Below the pieces are notes generated by a model. That model made no database searches. It was not told the origin of the DNA and saw only the letters and a program-made list of their open reading frames with translations. Source: Actinophytocola sp963825445 (GTDB taxonomy: Bacteria > Actinomycetota > Actinomycetes > Mycobacteriales > Pseudonocardiaceae). From it: a stretch of 64,000 bases of DNA. Each line of letters starts with the position of its first letter. The first letter of the stretch is position 1. The stretch lies in assembly GCA_963825445.1 (NCBI GenBank), contig CAWGTM010000024.1, positions 124,001 through 188,000 of the forward strand, read 5' to 3'. Shown in pieces: positions 43,857-52,352 of this stretch. Both the position numbers and the translations under genes were made by a program.

Positions 43857-45094
43857 TTCTTCGCCGCTTCCTTCGTGAGATCCTCCACGGCCTTCTCCAG
43901 CTGCTGCGGGGTCGGGTTGATGCCCTGTTGCAGCAGTTTCAGCTCGGCCCGCTGGGTGGGCGTCAGGTCCACGCCCGCCTTCTCGGCGATCTGCGAGCCC
44001 TTGTCCACCAGCTCGGCGTAGGCCTTCTGCTGCTGGGCCTCCATCCCGATCCGCTGCAGCTCGGCCTTGCGGTCGGCCAGGTTGCGCGGCAGGTCGTCGT
44101 AGGTGCCCTCCCGCTTGGCCACCTCGCGGCCGGCGGCCGTGAGATCGCGGGACACCTTGCCCTCCAGCCCGTGGCGGCGGACCTGGTTGATGCTGTCCAC
44201 CAGCCCGGGGACCGCCCCGCCGCGGGCGGCCTCGGCGATCTCCTTGCGGGCCTGCCGCAGTGCGGCGGCCGAGCCACGTGACCCCGCCACCCGCCCGGCA
44301 CCCCGCACGCCGGCCGCCACCGTCCCGCCGCCGGGGATGACGCTCGTGCCGAGACCCAGCCCGACGCTCGCCCAGCCGGGGGCGTTGCGTGAACCGGACA
44401 GCTGCTGGCCGAGTGCGGCCAGCGAGCCGACGGCGCCGGACGCCGTGGAGGTGGCCCCGAGCACGGCCGCCGCCGGGAGACCGATGCCGGTGGCCGCGAG
44501 CCCGGCGGCCGCGGTGGCCGTGACCAGCGAGACCCCGTCGGCCGCCTTGGCCAGGCCGTCGAAGCCCTGGACGTACCAGGTGTCGTTCTCCGGCTTGAAC
44601 GGATCGCCGTCGGAGCCCTTGCGGATGGCGTCGGCCGTGGCCTCGGCCTGACGCACGTGCCGGTCGCGCAGCCGGCCGGCGTCGTCCAGGACCTTCGCGA
44701 GGACGGTCGAGACCTGCGTGGACTCCGGGGTGCACTTGTCGAACTCGGCGAGTCGGGCCTTCAGGCGCTTGGCCTCGGCCTCCAGCACGTCGGCCGCCGC
44801 CTGGTTGGCCGAGAGCCGCCCGAACCAGGTGGACAGCGCGTCGGACACGGCGGTCATGGCCTCCGCACCCTTGCCGAGGCCCATCGGCAGGTCGTCGCCG
44901 TGATCGCTGAACTCCTCGGCCGCGCTGCCGCCCCACTCGGAGTCGTCGGTGATCTTCGCCGCCTCCTCCAGCCGGGGCAGCGTCGCCACGATCGTCTCGG
45001 TGGCCGCCGCCAGTCGCAGCATCAGCTCCTGGACGGCCGCCTTGTCGCCCTCCGCCGGGTCGAACCCGAGCGCCGGGAAGCTCCGCGCGGTCAC
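43853..45094 (-). CDS. Large WXG-domain protein, putative type VII secretion substrate
   Basis: 413 residues. The N-terminal about 100 residues are helical with a WGG turn at 54-56 (SEWGGSAAEEF), the ESX/WXG hallmark. A Gly/Ala-rich hydrophobic middle (about 185-265, several helix-like stretches) follows. The C-terminal about 140 residues are charged, helical and Gln/Lys-rich, ending TKEAAKK. Starts GTG in a GTGA overlap with the small WXG-like gene (45091-45094). A WXG head with variable tail is the pattern of T7SS effectors, but no toxin domain is recognised and no secretion ATPase lies in this window. Confidence 0.65.
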   Translation of the reverse strand: MTARSFPALGFDPAEGDKAAVQELMLRLAAATETIVATLPRLEEAAKITDDSEWGGSAAEEFSDHGDDLPMGLGKGAEAMTAVSDALSTWFGRLSANQAAADVLEAEAKRLKARLAEFDKCTPESTQVSTVLAKVLDDAGRLRDRHVRQAEATADAIRKGSDGDPFKPENDTWYVQGFDGLAKAADGVSLVTATAAAGLAATGIGLPAAAVLGATSTASGAVGSLAALGQQLSGSRNAPGWASVGLGLGTSVIPGGGTVAAGVRGAGRVAGSRGSAAALRQARKEIAEAARGGAVPGLVDSINQVRRHGLEGKVSRDLTAAGREVAKREGTYDDLPRNLADRKAELQRIGMEAQQQKAYAELVDKGSQIAEKAGVDLTPTQRAELKLLQQGINPTPQQLEKAVEDLTKEAAKK

Positions 45095-45429
45095 GGCTTG
45101 GCCCCCTTCAGTGCCTCGAAGACCTGGTCACGCACGGTGCCCTCGGCCAGCGCGCGCATCCGCTCCTCGCCGCCCTGCTCGACCAGCTCGTAGTTGTCGA
45201 CGGCCTGGCTGACGTTGCCGGCGATCGTGTCGATCTTGTCCTGCATGTCGCCGAGGTTCGATCGCCACGTGCCGGCGACGTCGGCGACCGCGCCCGCGAT
45301 GTCGCCCGGCCCGAGGTCGCCGCCCGACAGGTCGAGCGTGCCGACGATCTCGCCGACCTGGGCGGCGACCGCGTTCAGCTCGCCGACCCGGATCGCCAGA
45401 CTGTCGGTGTTGACGGTGTACCCGTCCAT
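45091..45429 (-). CDS. Small WXG100-like protein
   Basis: 112 residues, mostly helical, with a central turn GTWRSNLGDMQ (Trp about 54) at the position of the WXG motif; no signal peptide or Cys. Length and layout match WXG100/DUF2580-type partners that form heterodimers with longer substrates. First gene of the three-gene cassette, coupled to the 413-aa protein by a 4-bp overlap. Divergent from the ABC ATPase gene. Confidence 0.7.
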   Translation of the reverse strand: MDGYTVNTDSLAIRVGELNAVAAQVGEIVGTLDLSGGDLGPGDIAGAVADVAGTWRSNLGDMQDKIDTIAGNVSQAVDNYELVEQGGEERMRALAEGTVRDQVFEALKGAKP

Positions 45430-45559
45430 CGGTCCCTCCCGCTTGACCTGCTGTTTGACCGGTAGTCAACGGGTCGGGCCGGCTGTTGCGGTAGCTCGGC
45501 TGCGCACGGAGGCAAACCGACGGCACGGCCGGGCAAACCCTGCTGTTGAATAGGGCACC

Positions 45560-46369
45560 GTGACGGGAGTGGATCTGGACGACCTGGTCGTGCACATGGC
45601 CGACGTCGGTGTCCGACGCGGCTCGAACCACCTGCTTGCCGGGGTGAACTGGAGTGTGGAGCTGGACGAGCGCTGGGTGATCCTCGGCGCCAACGGGGCC
45701 GGCAAGACGACGTTGTTGAAGCTCGCGGCGGCCGAGCTGCACCCGAGCACCGGGTCGGTGCACGTCCTCGGCGAGAAGCTCGGCCGGGTGGACGTGTTCG
45801 AGCTGCGGCCACGGATCGGGTTCTGCTCGGCGGCGCTGCTCGCGCGGGTGCCACCGCAGGAGAAGGTGATCGACGTCGTGGTCAGCGCCGGGTACGCGGT
45901 GCTCGGGCGCTGGCGCGAGGACTACGACCAGCTCGACACCGCCCGCGCGGCGGAGCTGTGCAAGGCGCTGGGCATCGCCGACCTGACCGACCGCGAGTTC
46001 GGCACGCTGTCCGAGGGCGAGCGCAAGCGCACCATGATCGCCAGGGCGCTCATGACCGACCCGGAGATGCTGCTGCTCGACGAGCCGGCCGCCGGTCTCG
46101 ACCTCGGCGGGCGCGAGGACCTGGTCAGCCGGCTGTCCGAGCTGGCCCGCGACCCGGACGCGCCGGCCACCATCCTGGTCACCCATCACGTGGAGGAGAT
46201 CCCGCCGGGATTCACCCACCTGTTGCTGATCTCCGACGGCGGGATCGTGGCGCAGGGCCTGCTGGAAGACGTCCTGACCAGCGAGAACCTGTCCTCGACG
46301 TTCGGGCAGAGCCTGGAGCTGGACAAACTGGGCGACCGGTACTTCGCGCGGCGAACGGCCAGCGACTAA
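45560..46369 (+). CDS. ABC ATPase (stand-alone)
   Basis: 269 residues with Walker A GANGAGKT (43-50), signature LSEGERKR (150-157), Walker B MLLLDEPAAGLD (about 170-181) and H-loop THHVEE. The signature SEGERKR and the insert around GRWREDYDQL place it with cytosolic ModF/YfmL-like or iron-type ATPases rather than classical importers. No permease gene is adjacent. GTG 45560. A repeat element copy lies 30 bp after its stop. Confidence 0.85.
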   Translation: MTGVDLDDLVVHMADVGVRRGSNHLLAGVNWSVELDERWVILGANGAGKTTLLKLAAAELHPSTGSVHVLGEKLGRVDVFELRPRIGFCSAALLARVPPQEKVIDVVVSAGYAVLGRWREDYDQLDTARAAELCKALGIADLTDREFGTLSEGERKRTMIARALMTDPEMLLLDEPAAGLDLGGREDLVSRLSELARDPDAPATILVTHHVEEIPPGFTHLLLISDGGIVAQGLLEDVLTSENLSSTFGQSLELDKLGDRYFARRTASD

Positions 46370-46399
46370 GTTGTGGTTACTCGCGGGTAGCAGAGCGAA

Positions 46400-46496
46400 G
46401 GAGCGGACGCCGTCTGGACTGAGGAGCGCGCGCAGGCGCGCCAGCGCCGAGCACGCGACGAGGGAAGACGGCGTCTTGGCGACTGAGCGGAGCGAC
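46400..46496 (+). repeat. 97-bp palindromic intergenic repeat, copy 2
   Basis: Same element as 3745-3841: the first 75 bp are identical, then 11 divergent bp, then AGCGGAGCGAC. Same orientation relative to the flanking ATPase gene as copy 1. Open in one frame through the element, which artificially extends the following enoyl-CoA hydratase ORF upstream. Confidence 0.8.
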
Positions 46497-46523
46497 AAAG
46501 TGTTACTAGTAGGGAGGCCGTTC

Positions 46524-47303
46524 GTGGGTGAGTTCATCAGGTTCGAGGTCGACAGTGGGGTCGGCACCATCTGGCTGCAGCGACCGCCGATGAACGCGCT
46601 CAACCGGCAGATGCAGGAGGAGATCCGCGCCGTCTCGCACGAGGCGACCCACCGTGACGACGTGCGCGCGGTGATCGTCTACGGCGGCGAGAAGGTGTTC
46701 GCGGCCGGTGCGGACATCAAGGAGATGGCCGCGATGTCCTATGTGGACATGGCGGAGCGGGCGAGTGGCCTGTCCTCGGCCCTGTCCGCCCTCGCGGAGG
46801 TCCCGAAGCCCACGGTCGCCGCGATCACCGGCTACGCGCTCGGCGGCGGCCTGGAGCTGGCGCTGTGCTGCGACCGGCGCGTCGCGGGCGACAACGTGAA
46901 GGTCGGCCAGCCGGAGATCCAGCTGGGCATCATCCCCGGTGCGGGCGGCACGCAGCGGCTCACGCGGCTCGTCGGGCCGAGCCGGGCCAAGGACCTCGTC
47001 TACACGGGACGGTTCGTGGAGGCGGCCGAGGCGTTGGAAATCGGGCTGGTGGACGAGATCGTGGCGCCGGACGACGTGTACTCGACCGCACACAAGTGGG
47101 CCGCCCAGTTCGTGAACGGCCCCGCGCGGGCGCTGGCCGCCGCGAAGCTCGCGATCGACGGCGGCCTCGACGGTGACCTGAACAGCGGACTGCGGCTGGA
47201 GAGCCAGGCGTTCGCCGCGCTGTTCGCGACGGAGGACCGAGAGTCCGGCATGCGGTCGTTCATCGAGAACGGTCCGGGAAAGGCGACGTTCAGTGGCAAG
47301 TGA
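46524..47303 (+). CDS. Enoyl-CoA hydratase / isomerase family protein
   Basis: 259-residue crotonase. Oxyanion-hole residues lie in FAAGADIKEM and GYALGGGLELAL; the catalytic-loop region reads GIIPGAGGTQRLTRLVG, with the Glu of PEIQLGI and the usual second Glu position nearby. GTG 46524 is chosen because AGGGAGG precedes it by about 7 nt; the ORF could extend to 46371 only through the repeat element. Likely acts in fatty-acid beta-oxidation. The next gene starts inside its 3' end (11-bp overlap). Confidence 0.92.
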   Translation: MGEFIRFEVDSGVGTIWLQRPPMNALNRQMQEEIRAVSHEATHRDDVRAVIVYGGEKVFAAGADIKEMAAMSYVDMAERASGLSSALSALAEVPKPTVAAITGYALGGGLELALCCDRRVAGDNVKVGQPEIQLGIIPGAGGTQRLTRLVGPSRAKDLVYTGRFVEAAEALEIGLVDEIVAPDDVYSTAHKWAAQFVNGPARALAAAKLAIDGGLDGDLNSGLRLESQAFAALFATEDRESGMRSFIENGPGKATFSGK

Positions 47304-48258
47304 CCCGGTAGGCGACCCCGCTCCCAACCCGCACGCGACCGAGGCCGAGGTCGAGGCCGCGCGGTCGGATCCCAAGCTGGCCAACGTGCTCTACCACGAC
47401 TGGGAAGCCGACACCTACGACGAGAAGTGGTCGATCTCCTACGACGAGCGCTGCATCGACTACGCCACCGACCGGTTTCGCGCCGTGGCGGGCGAGGACG
47501 GCTGGCCCTACGAGCACGCCATGGAGTTGGGCAGCGGCACGGGTTTCTTCCTGCTGAACCTCATGCAGGGCGGGGTGATCAAGAAGGGGTCGGTCACCGA
47601 CCTGTCGCCCGGCATGGTGCAGGTGGCGCTGCGCAACGCGGCGAACCTGGGCCTCGACGTGGACGGCCGGGTGGCCGACGCCGAGCGGATCCCCTACGAG
47701 GACAACACTTTCGACCTGGTCATCGGGCACGCGGTGCTGCACCACATCCCGGACGTGCCGGCCGCGTTCCGCGAGGTGCTGCGGGTGCTCAAGCCGGGCG
47801 GCCGGTTCGTGTTCGCCGGTGAACCCACGAAGGTGGGCGACACCTACGCGCGCAAGCTCGGCCAGCTGACCTGGTGGCTGACCACGAACGTGACGAGGCT
47901 GCCGGCGCTGTCCGCGTGGCGGCGGCCGCAGTCCGAACTGGACGAGTCCTCGCGGGCGGCGGCGCTCGAGGCGATCGTCGACCTGCACACGTTCGACCCG
48001 GCGACGCTCGAACGGCAGGCCCGCGACGCGGGTGCCTCCCGGGTCCGTGCGGTGACCGAGGAACTGGCGGCCGCGTTGTTCGGCTGGCCCGTGCGGACGT
48101 TCGAGGCGGCCGTGCCACAGGAGAAGCTCACGCTCGGGTGGCGGCTGTTCGCGTACAAGGCGTGGCTGCGACTGTCCTGGTTGGACGAGAACGTGCTGGC
48201 GAAGATCGCGCCCCGCAACCTCTTCTACAACGTGCTGATCACGGGGACCAAGCCCTGA
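47293..48258 (+). CDS. Class I SAM-dependent methyltransferase (UbiE/type 11 like)
   Basis: 321 residues. Motif I is AMELGSGTGFFLLNL (about 75-89), motif II region VTDLSPGMV, then FDLVIGHAVLHHIPDV and VLRVLKPGGRFVFAG. The roughly 100-residue C-terminal extension is hydrophobic and helix-rich (WWLTTNVTRLP, LFAYKAWLRLSWL), suggesting a lipid or membrane-associated substrate. Starts in the enoyl-CoA hydratase 3' end and its stop overlaps the next methyltransferase gene, so the three form one unit. Confidence 0.88.
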   Translation: MASDPVGDPAPNPHATEAEVEAARSDPKLANVLYHDWEADTYDEKWSISYDERCIDYATDRFRAVAGEDGWPYEHAMELGSGTGFFLLNLMQGGVIKKGSVTDLSPGMVQVALRNAANLGLDVDGRVADAERIPYEDNTFDLVIGHAVLHHIPDVPAAFREVLRVLKPGGRFVFAGEPTKVGDTYARKLGQLTWWLTTNVTRLPALSAWRRPQSELDESSRAAALEAIVDLHTFDPATLERQARDAGASRVRAVTEELAAALFGWPVRTFEAAVPQEKLTLGWRLFAYKAWLRLSWLDENVLAKIAPRNLFYNVLITGTKP

Positions 48259-49412
48259 GTTATGCGTTCAGTCTGGACGACGTCCGCTATCTGCGTTCGG
48301 AGTCGTTCGACGAGGTGGCGGCGCTGCCGCTGACGCCGGCGTCACTACTGGCCGACGTGGCGACCGCCCGTCGCCTGCTCGGCTCACTTGCCGGGCCGGT
48401 GGTGGAAACCGTGCTGCTGCGGCGGAAGGCGGCGTCCAAACTGGACTCGCCGGACCGGTGGCTGTTCACCGACCCGGCGTTGCAGCAGGCGACACCCATG
48501 CCGGTGGCCCGTCACCGGGCGGCACGGTTCGCCGGCCGCGACGTGCACGACGTGACGTGCTCGGTGGGCGTGGACCTGGTGGCGTTGGCCTCGACGGCTC
48601 GGCGTTGCGTCGGCTCGGACCTCGACGAGGTGCGGGTCGCCATGGCGCACCACAACTGTTCGGTGGCAGAGGTTTCGCCGGCGGTGATTCGCGCGGACGC
48701 GTTGGCACCGGTCACCCGGGGAACGGCGATCTTCGTGGACCCCGCGCGCCGCGACTCGGCCGGACGGCGCCGCTGGCAACCGGCGGACTTCGTGCCACCG
48801 CTGGATTCCCTGGCGGCTGTCTACGCCGGCCGGGACCTGGCGGTGAAGTGCGCGCCTGGGCTGGACTTCGCGGAGCTGCCGTTCACCGGCGAGGTGGAAC
48901 TGGTGTCGCTCGACGGCCAGGTTCGGGAAGCGTGCCTGTGGACGGGCTCGCTCGCCGGACCGGCCCGTCGCGCAACGGTTCTCCGCGCTGGAAGTCCCAC
49001 GTGGACGGTCACCTCGGACGACCCGGACGACTGCGCGGTCCGCGAACCGGGGGAGTGGCTGGTCGACCCGGACGGCGCCGTCGTGCGCGCCGGACTCGTT
49101 CGCCACTACGCGGCGCGCCACGGCCTCGGCCAACTGGACGAACGCATCGCCTACCTGACGGGCGACACGCCACCGCCCGGCATCCGCGCGTTCCGCGTAC
49201 TCGAACACGGTCACTACAGCGAGAAGTCCCTGCGCCAGACGCTCCGCCGCCACGAGATCGGCCGCCTGGAGATCCTGGTCCGCGGCCTGGACGTCGACCC
49301 GAACTCCCTGCGCCCGCGCCTGAAGCTGCGCGGCCCGGCCGAGGCGACCGTGGTCCTCACGAGAATCGGCCGCACTCCCACGGCCTTCCTCTGCCGGGCC
49401 GAACGCACCTAG
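48255..49412 (+). CDS. THUMP-like class I methyltransferase, probable CTG start
   Basis: Conserved family sequence begins SYAFSLDDVRYLRS right after the previous stop. No ATG, GTG or TTG is available there in frame; CTG at 48255 overlaps the stop TGA as CTGA, mimicking the ATGA couplings elsewhere. The fallback start GTG 48315 would remove 20 conserved-looking residues. Motifs: VTCSVGVDLVALAS and GSDLDEVRVAMAHHN (SAM site), IFVDPARRDSAGRRRW (catalytic region), and a C-terminal wing GHYSEKSLRQTLRRHEIGRLEI typical of THUMP-like proteins. About 385 residues. Probably modifies RNA or another macromolecule. Confidence 0.82.
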   Translation: MSYAFSLDDVRYLRSESFDEVAALPLTPASLLADVATARRLLGSLAGPVVETVLLRRKAASKLDSPDRWLFTDPALQQATPMPVARHRAARFAGRDVHDVTCSVGVDLVALASTARRCVGSDLDEVRVAMAHHNCSVAEVSPAVIRADALAPVTRGTAIFVDPARRDSAGRRRWQPADFVPPLDSLAAVYAGRDLAVKCAPGLDFAELPFTGEVELVSLDGQVREACLWTGSLAGPARRATVLRAGSPTWTVTSDDPDDCAVREPGEWLVDPDGAVVRAGLVRHYAARHGLGQLDERIAYLTGDTPPPGIRAFRVLEHGHYSEKSLRQTLRRHEIGRLEILVRGLDVDPNSLRPRLKLRGPAEATVVLTRIGRTPTAFLCRAERT

Positions 49413-50140
49413 TCGCCCGGTACGACCTTGCCGAGCGCGACGGTGGCCAGTTCGGTCGCCCCGCCCTTGACGTTCGCGCCCTCGGTCTGGTTGTGGTAGT
49501 TCACGTCGTACACCACGTTGCGGTAGCGGACGGTCACGGTGGCCGAGGTGTCGTCGGTCTGCGAGAGCTGGGCGTCGTCGGCGTCCGGCACGTTGACCTC
49601 GACCCCGGCGGGTATCCGCTCGGTCATGTGCTCCACCGCTTTGTCCACACCGGACACCGTCTGGTCGGCGTGGTAGACGTAGCTGGTCACGATCAGGAAC
49701 GCGCCCCGGACACCGTCCTCGGTGAACGTGCCCGTGTTGCCCCAGTTGCACTGTCCCTGGTCGTGGTGGGCACGGGTGCCCGAGTTCGCGCCGCCCGCCT
49801 CGTAGTCCATGCGGCCGGGGATGTACGGCGCGACTTCCGCCTCCTCGAGCATGGCGCAGCCGATCGGCGCCTCCGCCAGGTCCTGGGAGGAGTCCACGGG
49901 CGGCAGCGCGGGCGGGTCGTCCAACTCCTCGTACAGCCAGAACCCGCCCGCCGTGAGCCCCGCGACGAGCAGGGTGATGAGCACCCAGATCACCACGCGG
50001 TTCTTCTTCTTGCGCGGCGGCGGGGAAGGCGCCCACTGAGGGTGGTGGTGCTGCGGGTGCGGCTGCTGCTGCCACCCCTGCTGCGCGGGCTGCTGCCACC
50101 CCTGCTGCGGATAATGCTGGGGGCCACCGGGCCGGGTCAT
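49409..50140 (-). CDS. Membrane-anchored protein with Gln/His/Pro-rich cytoplasmic tail
   Basis: 243 residues. The N-terminal tail (about 5-38) is rich in Q, H, P and W, followed by PPPRKKKN and one helix (about 43-63). The outer domain has three or more Cys and the segments APIGCAMLEEAEVAPYIPG and GQCNWGNTGTFTEDG, similar in style to DUF3558-type actinobacterial lipoprotein domains. GGGAGG sits a few nt ahead of ATG 50140. Function unknown. Its 3' end overlaps the convergent methyltransferase gene by 4 bp. Confidence 0.7.
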   Translation of the reverse strand: MTRPGGPQHYPQQGWQQPAQQGWQQQPHPQHHHPQWAPSPPPRKKKNRVVIWVLITLLVAGLTAGGFWLYEELDDPPALPPVDSSQDLAEAPIGCAMLEEAEVAPYIPGRMDYEAGGANSGTRAHHDQGQCNWGNTGTFTEDGVRGAFLIVTSYVYHADQTVSGVDKAVEHMTERIPAGVEVNVPDADDAQLSQTDDTSATVTVRYRNVVYDVNYHNQTEGANVKGGATELATVALGKVVPGD

Positions 50141-50201
50141 CCAACCTCCCTCGACGAAACTCGCCGAGGCAGCCAACCAGGCCCGCTCTCCTCGCGCTCT
50201 C

Positions 50202-51155
50202 CTACGCGGACAGGCGCTCCAGCATGAACGCGTGCAGGGCGTCGCGGTCCGTGTCGGTCGCCACGTCCACCTGCTGGCCGGAGTCCGTGTCCGAGGTCTC
50301 GCGCACCGCCTGGGTCCGGCGGTCGACCAGGACGGCGCCCCGGGACGGCCCGAAGGCGCACTCCACCTCCACCGGGTAGCGGGTGGTCCTGAGGATGCCC
50401 GGCCGGATGACCTCCGCCAGCGCGAACGCGTCGTGCAGAACCGTGCCCGCCCAGCCGAGTTCGGTGAGGTAGTGGGCCTGGTAGGCCTCGGTCAGGGCGA
50501 CCAGCAGCTCACCGCGCGGGCCGCTGGCCGCCAGCGAGCGCAGCCAGTCCTGGTCGACCGCGCAGCTCTTCGTCAGGTCGGTCGGCACGAGGACGGTCGG
50601 TACCGACTCCTCCACCAGCACCCGTCGCGCGGCCTCCGGGTCGCTCCAGAGGTTGAACTCCGCGGTCGACGTGACGTTCCCGCCGGCCACCGACCCACCC
50701 ATGATCACCAGGCGGGCGATCTTCCCGCGGATCCCCGGGTGCGCGGCCAGCAGCAGCGCGATGTTCGTCAGCGGTCCGATGGGGGCGATGGTCACCGGCT
50801 CGGGTGCCGCCTCCAGCAACTCGACCATGAGCGCCACGGCGTCCGTGCCCGCCACGCCGCGCGTCCGCTCCGGCAGCCGGTCGGCGTGCCCGGACAGGCC
50901 GTCCTGGCCGTGGACGTAGCGCGCCCGGTGCGCGTGGGGGAACACCAGCGGCCGGTCGGCGCCCGCGGCCACCGGCACGTCCTCGCGCCCGTACAGCGCC
51001 AGCAGCCCCAGCGCGTTGCGCGTGGTCATGGCCAGTCCGACGTTGCCGAACACGGTGGTCACGCCGAGCAGGTCGACCTCCGGGCTGGCGCAGGCCAGGG
51101 CGATGGCGAACGCGTCGTCGACGCCCGGGTCCGTGTCGATGATCAGCGGTGTCAT
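50202..51155 (-). CDS. Inosine-uridine preferring nucleoside hydrolase
   Basis: 317-residue nucleoside hydrolase releasing ribose from nucleosides. Calcium-site motif DTDPGVDDAFAI near the N-terminus (8-19), MGGSVAGGNVTSTAEFNLWSDPEAA in the middle and HDAFALAEV toward the end are all diagnostic. ATG 51155 overlaps the stop of the upstream LtrA gene by 4 bp. Probably nucleoside salvage. Confidence 0.92.
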   Translation of the reverse strand: MTPLIIDTDPGVDDAFAIALACASPEVDLLGVTTVFGNVGLAMTTRNALGLLALYGREDVPVAAGADRPLVFPHAHRARYVHGQDGLSGHADRLPERTRGVAGTDAVALMVELLEAAPEPVTIAPIGPLTNIALLLAAHPGIRGKIARLVIMGGSVAGGNVTSTAEFNLWSDPEAARRVLVEESVPTVLVPTDLTKSCAVDQDWLRSLAASGPRGELLVALTEAYQAHYLTELGWAGTVLHDAFALAEVIRPGILRTTRYPVEVECAFGPSRGAVLVDRRTQAVRETSDTDSGQQVDVATDTDRDALHAFMLERLSA

Positions 51156-52318
51156 GCCTGTGACGCTATCGCCCGCCCGGCGCGCAGCAACCAGAGCTGT
51201 CCGCCGGCGGCCACCGCGAGCACGGTCACCACGACCGCGGCGGGCAGCAGTCCCGACAGCGCGGCCACCCCGAGCGGGAGGGCCACGGCCAGCGCCCGCA
51301 GCGGCCACCGGCGCGAGTGCGCCACCAGCAGGTTGATGATCAACAGGAACGCCGCCAGCCCGCCGCACAGCAGCCACGCGGTCGACACCGGCAGGTGCTC
51401 CTTGTTGGCAACCACCACCGAACCGAGCCCGGCGGCCACCGTGGTGATCGCCGCCACCGCCACGAAGTGCGCGGGCAGCACGGCGGCCGGCCGGAACCGG
51501 GTCTCCTCGGCGAACCCGTAGCCGACGTTCAGGCCCCACAGCGTGATCAGCAGCAGGAACGAGGCCACCACCCCCAGCAGCAACAGCCAGCCCTCGCCGC
51601 CGCCCGGCCGCCAGTCCTCGATCTCCGCGAGCGCGCCCACCAGCTGCAACATCGCCTCACCGAGCACGATGATCACGAACAGGCCGAGCCGCTCGCCGAG
51701 GTGGCCGGCGTCGACGTGGCCGGCGACCAGCGTGACGTCGCGACGGCCCCGGCGCGCCACGGCCGCGTTCATCTGGCGGAGCAGTTCGTCCTGGTCACGA
51801 CGACCGGAGAACACGCTGCTCCAGAGGGTGATCATGAGCCCGAACAGCCACAGGCCGAGCTTCCACCAGGTGTCGTCCACCCAGAACGAGACGATCCACG
51901 GCACCAGCCCGGCGTTCTGCGACGCGGCCGTCCACGACACCAACACCTGACCCGACCGCGCGAGCGTGCCCGTGCCGATGCCGTTGGTGATCAGGTAGGC
52001 GGCGGCGAACAGGTCGGCGCGGCCGTCCATGCTGTGCGGCACGGCGGCCGCCATGGTCGCGATGCCCGCCATTCCCATGAACATGGCGCGCTGGTGGACT
52101 TTGTGGGCCACGACGTTCGAGTACAGCGTGAAGGTCGTCCACAGCAGCCAGATCGTGAGATACAAGGTGAAGAACGTGACGATGTGCTCGGCGCCGGGGC
52201 CGTGGTGGGCGTCGCCGTGGAGCAGGTGGGCGAGCTGGTTCACGGCCACCACCACGACCAGGTCGAAGAACAGCTCCAACCAGCTGGCGTGGCGGTCTTC
52301 CGGCGCGGGCTCGGTCAT
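51152..52318 (-). CDS. Low-temperature-requirement A (LtrA) family membrane protein
   Basis: 388 residues, about 10 predicted membrane helices. The N-terminal SWLELFFDLVVVVAVNQLAHLL and HLGERLGLFVIIVLGEAML are the two LtrA signatures. The family was named from a Listeria cold-growth phenotype; its biochemical role is unknown. Upstream of and translationally coupled to the nucleoside hydrolase gene, so a link to nucleoside metabolism is possible. Confidence 0.88.
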   Translation of the reverse strand: MTEPAPEDRHASWLELFFDLVVVVAVNQLAHLLHGDAHHGPGAEHIVTFFTLYLTIWLLWTTFTLYSNVVAHKVHQRAMFMGMAGIATMAAAVPHSMDGRADLFAAAYLITNGIGTGTLARSGQVLVSWTAASQNAGLVPWIVSFWVDDTWWKLGLWLFGLMITLWSSVFSGRRDQDELLRQMNAAVARRGRRDVTLVAGHVDAGHLGERLGLFVIIVLGEAMLQLVGALAEIEDWRPGGGEGWLLLLGVVASFLLLITLWGLNVGYGFAEETRFRPAAVLPAHFVAVAAITTVAAGLGSVVVANKEHLPVSTAWLLCGGLAAFLLIINLLVAHSRRWPLRALAVALPLGVAALSGLLPAAVVVTVLAVAAGGQLWLLRAGRAIASQA

Positions 52319-52352
52319 GAGCGGAACCTAGCGTGGGCTAACGTGACCTGCC

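Noticed and set aside
45560..46369. ATPase of a complete ABC importer
   Set aside because: No permease or binding protein gene lies next to it, and the signature SEGERKR fits stand-alone ATPases.
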